A stretch of DNA of 27,299 nt from a virus, in IMG/VR virus record IMGVR_UViG_3300037076_000286, positions 1-27,299 of that record; one strand, given 5' to 3'. Below the pieces are notes generated by a model that worked only from the letters and a program-made list of their open reading frames with translations, ran no database searches and was not told the DNA's origin. This document shows positions 22,718 to 27,299 of the stretch, piece by piece (the first letter of the stretch is position 1; the number at the start of each line of letters is the position of its first letter). The position numbers were made by a program, and so were the translations under genes.

Positions 22718-23092
22718 GTGAGTGAGATCGCAAGGGACGACCACGTCGCCCATCAAGGGCTGGCGATCGTCGAGGCCTACGAACAGTTCGTCAATTATCT
22801 CTACCCGATCTTGCAAAACGCGCCGCGCAAGCATGGCGTAGCGCGCGAAATGGCGCTGCAGGCGATGTTTTCGCAGATCGAGTTGTTCTTCGCGGCGGCG
22901 AAATCTCCTCAAGCCTCGCGACTCTATTCCGCTGACGCGCATCTCGCGCAACTGCGGTTCTGGCTACGCTTCATGGCCGACAGCAATCGCCGCATGTTGA
23001 CGCCGCACCAACATCGAGCCGCGCTGGCGCTGCTCGCGACGGTGGGGAAGATGCTCGGCGCTTGGATCAAAACCATGAAGGGTAGGGGTTGA
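22718..23092 (+). CDS. avd: DGR accessory variability determinant (Avd-type four-helix protein)
   Basis: This 124-residue protein (BPP-1 Avd has 128) lies between VR and TR, the usual place. It starts at GTG 22718 with GAGG at 22707-22710; no ATG gives a full-length product. It is all-helical with four predicted helices: HVAHQGLAIVEAYEQFVNYL, then ILQNAPRKHGVAREMALQAM, then DAHLAQLRFWLRFMADSN and HRAALALLATVGKMLGAWIK. Avd proteins form a basic, barrel-like pentamer that binds nucleic acid and the reverse transcriptase and are required for template-primed cDNA synthesis. The YPILQNAPRKH and LRFWLRFM segments are typical of the family. The last helix is basic (IKTMKGRG). Confidence 0.9.
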   Translation: MSEIARDDHVAHQGLAIVEAYEQFVNYLYPILQNAPRKHGVAREMALQAMFSQIELFFAAAKSPQASRLYSADAHLAQLRFWLRFMADSNRRMLTPHQHRAALALLATVGKMLGAWIKTMKGRG

Positions 23093-23130
23093 GTGAGGGC
23101 AAAGCCAGGCCGCGCATCGTTGCGCCGTGA

Positions 23131-23240
23131 TCCTGGGCGGCAACTTCGGCAACGGCGCGAACTCCGGCTCGCGCGCGTCGAACTGGAACAACGCCGCCTC
23201 GAACTCGAACGGCAACATCGGGGCGCGGGGCTGCTGTGAC
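23131..23240 (+). ncRNA. Template repeat (TR) of the DGR, part of the template RNA
   Basis: This 110-bp invariant donor copy lies in the 291-base gap between avd and the reverse transcriptase. It has nine AAC codons in the target frame, so adenine mutagenesis can give many amino acids but never a stop codon. Homology seems to extend weakly upstream to 23123, including one more A-to-T change at 23130. A frame open through the TR (GTG 23127) is a by-product and not a gene. The transcript probably also includes the avd end and the ~143-base spacer downstream. Confidence 0.93.
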
Positions 23241-23383
23241 GACCAATTGGGACTCTGCGTCGGTCATGGCCGCGCAGGTCGGCTACCTCGACGGTGGTCA
23301 GCTCGCTCGACCTGCTTCGGCGAATACATTGCGCGGTTCGGCAGAGCGGGGAGTAGGCGTTCGAAACCCGCGGCCGGCTCGCA
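23241..23383 (+). ncRNA. TR-RT spacer, probable functional part of the template RNA
   Basis: This 143-base non-coding stretch has no credible gene. In BPP-1 a spacer of about 140 bases directly downstream of TR is required for Avd-RT to prime cDNA synthesis, so a matching role is inferred from position and length. It contains self-complementary G/C-rich words (ccgcggccgg, gcgcaggtcggc). No strong ribosome-binding site for the RT is visible at its end. Confidence 0.55.
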
Positions 23384-24358
23384 ATGGGTAAGAAGCATCG
23401 TAATCTGATCGGTCTCATCGTCGATGCCGACAACATGCGTCAAGCGCTGCAGCAGGCGGCACGCGGCAAGCGGCGTTCGGTCGGCTACCTGGAGTTCAAG
23501 GAATACGGCGAGCTCAATCTCGAGCTGCTCGCCGAAGAGATCGCCGCCGGAGCCTATCGCCCGGCCGCGCCGCATCAGTTCGTCGTGTTCGAGCCCAAGC
23601 GTCGCGTGATCTCGGCGCCGACGTTCTGCGACCGCGTCGCGCAGCACGCGCTGGTCAATGTGATTGGGCCGATCCTCGACGCCGGGCTGTTGCCGCGCGC
23701 CTACGCCTGCCGCGAAGGGAAGGGGACACACGCTGCGGTGATCGCCCTGCAGTCGGATATGCGCCGCCTCGGCGCGCCGCTCTACGCGCTAAAGACGGAT
23801 TTCTCGCGGTTCTTTCCGTCGATCGACCGAGTGATCCTCAATCGGTTGATCGCCAAGAAGATCACCTGCGCTGCGACGATTGGCCTGATCGAAGCGATCA
23901 CGCCGCCGGACGGCGTCGGCCTGCCGATCGGCGCGCTGACCAGCCAGATCTACGCCAACGTCTACGCCGGCCAGGTCGACCGGATGCTGCAATGCGATCT
24001 CAAACGGCGGTTTTGGTATCGCTACATGGACGACATCGTCGTCCTCGGCCGCTCTTCGGAGCGCCTGCGCGCGGTCAAAGACCGCATCGAATCGTTCTCC
24101 CTGGCCGAGCTGGGGCTACGGTTCAGTCATTGGGGCGTCGCGCCGATCAGCCGCGGCGTGAACTTCCTCGGCTATCGCATTTGGCCGACGCACAAGCTGT
24201 TGCGCCGCCAAAGCGTTCGCCGCGCCCGGCGCCGTCTACGCGAACTCACTGCGGCCGGCGATCCTGAAGCGCTGGCGGCGTTCCGCGCCGCGTGGCTCGG
24301 CCACGCTCAATGGGCGGACTCGCATCATCTTCTGAAGAGCCTCGGATTGGAGACGTGA
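23384..24358 (+). CDS. DGR-type reverse transcriptase
   Basis: This 324-residue protein (BPP-1 RT has 328) copies TR RNA into cDNA with adenine-specific errors. RT motifs are in order: RSVGYLEFKEYGELNLELLA (motif 1 region), CREGKGTHAA, motif 3 KTDFSRFFPSID with catalytic D139, LPIGALTSQIYANVY at 180-194, catalytic YMDD at 214-217, and the thumb-like GVNFLGYRIWPTHKLL. IGxxxSQ in place of the QGxxxSP of group II intron RTs is the hallmark of DGR enzymes and relates to their low fidelity at adenine. No maturase or endonuclease domain is present. The start at 23384 gives the usual short basic N-terminus (MGKKHRNLIGLIVDADNMRQ). The next tail gene begins three bases after its stop. Confidence 0.96.
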   Translation: MGKKHRNLIGLIVDADNMRQALQQAARGKRRSVGYLEFKEYGELNLELLAEEIAAGAYRPAAPHQFVVFEPKRRVISAPTFCDRVAQHALVNVIGPILDAGLLPRAYACREGKGTHAAVIALQSDMRRLGAPLYALKTDFSRFFPSIDRVILNRLIAKKITCAATIGLIEAITPPDGVGLPIGALTSQIYANVYAGQVDRMLQCDLKRRFWYRYMDDIVVLGRSSERLRAVKDRIESFSLAELGLRFSHWGVAPISRGVNFLGYRIWPTHKLLRRQSVRRARRRLRELTAAGDPEALAAFRAAWLGHAQWADSHHLLKSLGLET

Positions 24359-24361
24359 ACG

Positions 24362-24922
24362 ATGGCAATTCTCAACACGCCGGCGGACCTCGCCGCACTC
24401 AAAGGCTCGCCCGACTACGCCGCGGCGCTGCAAATCTTGCTCGGCTCGACCCAGACCTGGGTCAATCAGGCCGCGGTGGGAGCTCCGCCGAATTGGCAGC
24501 TTGTCACCGTCCTCTCGACGATCGAGGCGATGGGCTTCATGACGGTCGACGAGCTGCTCGCCGAATGCGCCGCCGCCGGCGTCGTCGCGCCGCCCGCACC
24601 GGCGCAGCCCGCCCCGCCGCCGCCCGCACCGCCGACCACCGTGCAGATGTGGCAGGCGAAGGCGGCGTTGAAGGCGGCCGCCTTCGTGCCGTCGCAGGCG
24701 CAAACCGCCGCCCAGGCCACGGTCGCCAACACGACCAATCTGCTCGACGCCGCCAACGCGCTAATCGCCGCCTCGGGCAACGGGGCGCTGCAAGCGTTCT
24801 GGGAATATGCGACCGCGCTGCAATCCGACAACGCGATGATCGCCTCGCTGGGCGCGCAACTCGGCCTGTCGCCAGCGCAAATCGCGGCGCTGTTCGCTGC
24901 CGCGGCGGCGCTGTCGTTCTGA
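24362..24922 (+). CDS. Fibre-region small protein, possible tail fibre assembly/chaperone
   Basis: This 186-residue protein starts three bases after the RT stop and is probably co-transcribed with it. Residues 1-80 are helical (NTPADLAALKGSPDYAAALQ, then NWQLVTVLSTIEAMGFMTVD). Residues ~76-90 are a Pro/Ala hinge, and the C-terminal ~95 residues (TVQMWQAKAALKAAAF, ALQAFWEYATALQSDNAMI, LGLSPAQIAALFAAAA) resemble the C-terminal module of small phage tail-fibre accessory proteins. That module is typically found downstream of fibre genes and is thought to aid fibre folding or assembly. I infer a chaperone or accessory role for the variable fibre protein. An alternative is a minor structural protein. 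No catalytic motif is visible. Confidence 0.55.
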   Translation: MAILNTPADLAALKGSPDYAAALQILLGSTQTWVNQAAVGAPPNWQLVTVLSTIEAMGFMTVDELLAECAAAGVVAPPAPAQPAPPPPAPPTTVQMWQAKAALKAAAFVPSQAQTAAQATVANTTNLLDAANALIAASGNGALQAFWEYATALQSDNAMIASLGAQLGLSPAQIAALFAAAAALSF

Positions 24923-24968
24923 TCGTCGCCCTACCGCGTCTTCATTTTCAACCCGAAGGAAACCCACC

Positions 24969-26678
24969 ATGACCGAACCGGCCTATGGCATCATCATCAA
25001 TGAAAGCTACGCCGGCCCGTTGCCGGTGCAGTCCGGCGACTTCTCGGTCATCGGTCTGCTGCTGCCCGCCGACGACGCCGATGCGGCGACGTTCCCGCTC
25101 AACACGCCGGTGCAGTTCAACTCGTCCGACTCGACCTATCTCGGCAAGGCGGGCACGGGCGACTTCGCCAAGGCGCTGACGGCGATCAACAACCAACTGG
25201 CGGCGTGGCAGAGCGCCGCCAGCGTCGTCGCGGTGCTGGTCGCCCGCGGCGTCGACCGGCCGACGACGATCGCCAACCTGGTCGGCTCCTCAGTCGCTCT
25301 GACCGGCCTCTACGCCTTCCTCAAGGCGGGCGCGCTGACGATGACCATCCCGCGCCTGATCGGCTCGCCCGGCTATACCGGCGACGTCGGCCTGGGTGTC
25401 ACTGCGCCGACGGTCAGCGCCGCCGGCATCGGCTTTACAGCGGCGCCGGCGGTCGCGTTCTCGCCGGCTGGCGCGACGGCTCACGCCGTGCTCGCCGTCG
25501 CCAACGGCATCGATGACCCCGTCGTCACCGCCGGCGGCTCGGACTACACGCATGCGGCGGTCGTGTTCACGCCCGCCGGCGCCACGGCGCATGCGGTCCT
25601 CACGGCGGGAGCCGTCAGCTCGGTCATCATGGATTTGCCGGGCGCCTACGAGGAAGGCGTCATGCCCACCGCCGCGATCACCGGCGACGGGGCCGGTGCG
25701 ACGATGAGCTTCAGCCTGTTCCAGAACTCCTCGGTCGGCTCGATCGTTATGGACAGCCCCGGCGCTTACGGCGCCGGCGTCGACGTGACCGCAACGATCT
25801 CGGGCGGTGGCGGAAGCGGCGCCACCATGGGCTTCACCATGGCGCCCGTGAGCAACCCGCTGTGTGCGGCGCTGCCGGCGGTGCTGAAATCTCTGTTGGC
25901 GAAAGCGATCGTCGGCTCTTCCGGCGACGGTGTCGTCGCCGACACCTTCACCTGGCGTCAGACGCTGTCGTCGGATCGGCTTGACCCGGCCGACGCGTGG
26001 GTCATTCCCGGCTCCGGTGTGGGTTACACCGATGGCGTCGCCGAAGCGCTCGGCGCGCAGGTCGCGGTCGACTTCCAGCACGCCGGTATCCCCGGCTGGT
26101 CGATCTCCGGCCAGCAGATCAACGGCATCGGCGGCCTGAAGACTTATTACAGCTTCAGCCTCACCGACGGCGCGATGCAAGGCCAGGAACTGCTCGCCCA
26201 GCAGGTTAGCGTGATAGAGCCCGGCGCGATCGGCTCCGACACTGCAATCGCCTCGAGCGGCTACGTCTGGGCCGGTGTGTGGAACGCCTCGACCGACCCG
26301 CGCGCCTGGTTCTCCAACAAGCGGCGGATGAAGGACTACGTCAACCTGGCGCTGGTCAAGGCGATCCGGCTGCGGCTCGGCGTCGACAACGTGACGCCGC
26401 ATGCGGTGCAGGCGGTGCTCAACGATATGGTGGTGTTGGGATCCTGGCTGTTGTCGAAGCAAATCAGCATCGGCTTCAAGGTGTCGTTTGTGCCGAGCCA
26501 GAATTCGCCCTCGCAGTTGCAGCAAGGCCAGTTCGTCGTGTCGTTCGCCAACGAGGTGCCGGCGCCGATTACTCAGGTCACCGTCAACTCGAGCGACGAT
26601 CCCGATGCACTGACCGTCGAGCTGGCGACCATCATCGCCCAAGCCAACACCATCGCGCCGCAATACCTGACTTCGTAA
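24969..26678 (+). CDS. Contractile tail sheath protein with a repeat insertion
   Basis: This 569-residue protein (P2 FI has 396) has a GAAGGA site before its ATG. The N-terminus matches sheath family starts (GIIINESYAGPLPVQSGDFS, then VIGLLLPADDADAATFPLNT). The C-terminal core is diagnostic: RRMKDYVNLALVKAIRLRLG, GSWLLSKQISIGFKVSFVP, LQQGQFVVSFANEVPAPITQ. The sheath surrounds the tube and contracts to drive it through the host envelope. Residues ~146-295 are an insertion made of about four ~35-residue beta repeats (AGGSDYTHAAVVFTPAGATA and PGAYGAGVDVTATISGGGGS are two of them), probably exposed on the sheath surface. The gene order fibre, sheath, tube is P2-like. Confidence 0.92.
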   Translation: MTEPAYGIIINESYAGPLPVQSGDFSVIGLLLPADDADAATFPLNTPVQFNSSDSTYLGKAGTGDFAKALTAINNQLAAWQSAASVVAVLVARGVDRPTTIANLVGSSVALTGLYAFLKAGALTMTIPRLIGSPGYTGDVGLGVTAPTVSAAGIGFTAAPAVAFSPAGATAHAVLAVANGIDDPVVTAGGSDYTHAAVVFTPAGATAHAVLTAGAVSSVIMDLPGAYEEGVMPTAAITGDGAGATMSFSLFQNSSVGSIVMDSPGAYGAGVDVTATISGGGGSGATMGFTMAPVSNPLCAALPAVLKSLLAKAIVGSSGDGVVADTFTWRQTLSSDRLDPADAWVIPGSGVGYTDGVAEALGAQVAVDFQHAGIPGWSISGQQINGIGGLKTYYSFSLTDGAMQGQELLAQQVSVIEPGAIGSDTAIASSGYVWAGVWNASTDPRAWFSNKRRMKDYVNLALVKAIRLRLGVDNVTPHAVQAVLNDMVVLGSWLLSKQISIGFKVSFVPSQNSPSQLQQGQFVVSFANEVPAPITQVTVNSSDDPDALTVELATIIAQANTIAPQYLTS

Positions 26679-26699
26679 GACGCGCCGCCGTCGCTTTGA

Positions 26700-26724
26700 C
26701 CCTCTCCCGTCAGGCGGGAGAGGG
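26700..26724. terminator. Perfect 10-bp hairpin between sheath and tube genes (REP-like or attenuator)
   Basis: CCCTCTCCCG (26700-26709) and CGGGAGAGGG (26715-26724) are perfect reverse complements around a 5-base loop. The hairpin follows the sheath stop by 21 bases. There is no T-run, so termination is uncertain. This CCCTCTCCCG-type palindrome looks like REP-type elements of alphaproteobacterial genomes. It may stabilise the upstream message or adjust the ratio of sheath to tube. Confidence 0.6.
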
Positions 26725-26759
26725 GACGCCCATTTCCTCTCGCTCGGAGCCTTCCCATC

Positions 26760-27299
26760 ATGGCCACGATCTACGTGCCTGAAGCCCTCAACATCTTTGT
26801 CACGGACCAGGGCCCGGACAATTCCAAGCATCTCAAGATCACCGACAGCACCTTTCCGGTGCTCGAGGAAAAGACCGTCGAGCATCACGCCGGCGGCTCG
26901 ATCGGCGCGATCGAAATCGGCGGCCTCGGCCTCAATGCGCTGAGCTTCAACTTCAAGCTGGTCGGGTTCGATCCGCAGTCGGCGGCGCAGTTCGGCCTCG
27001 GCGGTTCCGGCCAGGTTCCTTATACCGTCTATGGCGCAGTGCGCGACAAGCAGACGGGGCAGGCAATCGAGCTGAAGTCGACGATGTGGGGCCGCATGGC
27101 CAAGCTCGACATGGGCACCTATAAGCGCGGAGACGCCGCCGAGCAGACGCACGAGATCAAGGAAATCACCCGCTACGGCCTCTACTGGAACAAGGTCGAG
27201 CTCTACTACTATGATTTCTTCGCCTCGATTTGGCGCGTCGACGGCGTCGATCAATACGCCGACGTGAACGGGATTCTGCGCATCAGCGGCGGCGGGTGA
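26760..27299 (+). CDS. Tail tube protein, FII family
   Basis: This 179-residue protein (P2 FII has 172) ends with its stop codon on the last base of the window. Family features are clear: YVPEALNIFVTDQGPDN, the central TFPVLEEKTVEHHAGGSIGA, VYGAVRDKQTGQAIELKSTM with WGRMAKLDMGTYKRGD, and EIKEITRYGLYWNKVELYYY. Tube proteins stack as hexamer rings to form the inner tail channel inside the sheath. The sheath-tube pair, in this order, supports a contractile tail. The gene upstream of a predicted tape measure is as expected, but that gene lies outside the window. Confidence 0.93.
   Translation: MATIYVPEALNIFVTDQGPDNSKHLKITDSTFPVLEEKTVEHHAGGSIGAIEIGGLGLNALSFNFKLVGFDPQSAAQFGLGGSGQVPYTVYGAVRDKQTGQAIELKSTMWGRMAKLDMGTYKRGDAAEQTHEIKEITRYGLYWNKVELYYYDFFASIWRVDGVDQYADVNGILRISGGG

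Noticed and set aside
23341-23375. tRNA-like T-arm (gttcgaaaccc) before the RT
   Set aside because: The bases flanking the loop do not pair into a 5-bp stem, and no anticodon, D arm or acceptor stem fits upstream.
23127-23408. Open frame of 93 codons running through the TR (GTG start)
   Set aside because: It is the non-coding template copy read in the target frame; it lacks a ribosome-binding site, and after the TR its sequence is random-looking and overlaps the RT start.
23384-24358. Group II intron or retron reverse transcriptase
   Set aside because: There is no maturase/endonuclease domain and no intron or msr/msd structure seen; IGALTSQ replaces QGxxxSP, and TR, VR and avd are all present.
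25290-27254. Minus-strand open frame of 654 codons
   Set aside because: It lies opposite the sheath and tube genes. The Arg/Asp/Ala-rich translation and absence of any family motif are typical of an antisense shadow in GC-rich DNA.

Overview
The window is one continuous, almost entirely plus-strand block of a GC-rich (roughly two-thirds G+C by eye) tailed bacteriophage or prophage. The host is most likely an alphaproteobacterium, perhaps of the Rhizobiales. That host call is an inference from the GC content, a GcrA-like protein (GcrA is an alphaproteobacterial cell-cycle regulator), GANTC sites and REP-like hairpins. No integrase, repressor, lysis gene, tape measure, tRNA or rRNA is visible. 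The left edge cuts an AAA-type ATPase. The right edge falls exactly at the stop codon of the tail tube gene.

Layout. (1) 1-4406, early/replication/regulation region: the end of an AAA ATPase, a ParB-like/MT-A70 adenine methyltransferase, a DnaA domain IV-like protein, a GcrA-like mini-protein, a small CxxC protein, a winged-helix replication protein that carries a four-copy 22-bp iteron array plus an AT-rich stretch inside its own gene (a lambda O/ori-like arrangement), and a NusG-like protein. (2) 4407-4580, a regulatory gap with tandem repeats, three GANTC sites in 30 bp and a perfect 16-bp palindrome. (3) 4581-14158, a lambda-type packaging and head module: gpZ-like protein, Nu1-like small terminase, GpA-type large terminase, gpW, portal B, S49 protease C with an in-frame internal scaffold start (Nu3-like), decoration protein D, major capsid E and two neck-position proteins. 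(4) 14160-19835, a P2/Mu-type baseplate module: spike V, PAAR tip, W/gp25, J, I and a large fibre-like protein. (5) 19924-24922, fibre genes and a diversity-generating retroelement (DGR). (6) 24969-27299, the contractile tail sheath and tail tube. The virion is therefore predicted to be a myovirus with a lambda-like head on a P2-like tail.

The outstanding system is the complete DGR at 21216-24358. Its parts are a fibre-like target protein with a C-terminal variable repeat (VR, 22567-22676), a putative GAAA-loop hairpin just after the target stop codon, an Avd-type accessory protein (22718-23092), a non-coding template repeat (TR, 23131-23240) and a DGR-type reverse transcriptase (23384-24358) with YMDD and IGALTSQ motifs. 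Aligning the 110-bp TR and VR by eye gives 15 differences. Fourteen are at TR adenines (14 of 20 adenines changed) and one is T to C next to the GC-rich end. Nine AAC codons in the TR line up with VR residues and eight of them encode something else. This is the signature of mutagenic retrohoming, here apparently diversifying the distal receptor-binding protein of the phage tail.

How the parts fit together: the early genes should control DNA replication, methylation and transcription elongation. The late operon packages DNA through terminase and portal into an E/D shell matured by the C protease. The contractile tail carries tandem fibre proteins, the last of which is retargeted by the DGR. 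Most late genes abut or overlap by a few bases, which suggests long co-transcribed units with coupled translation.
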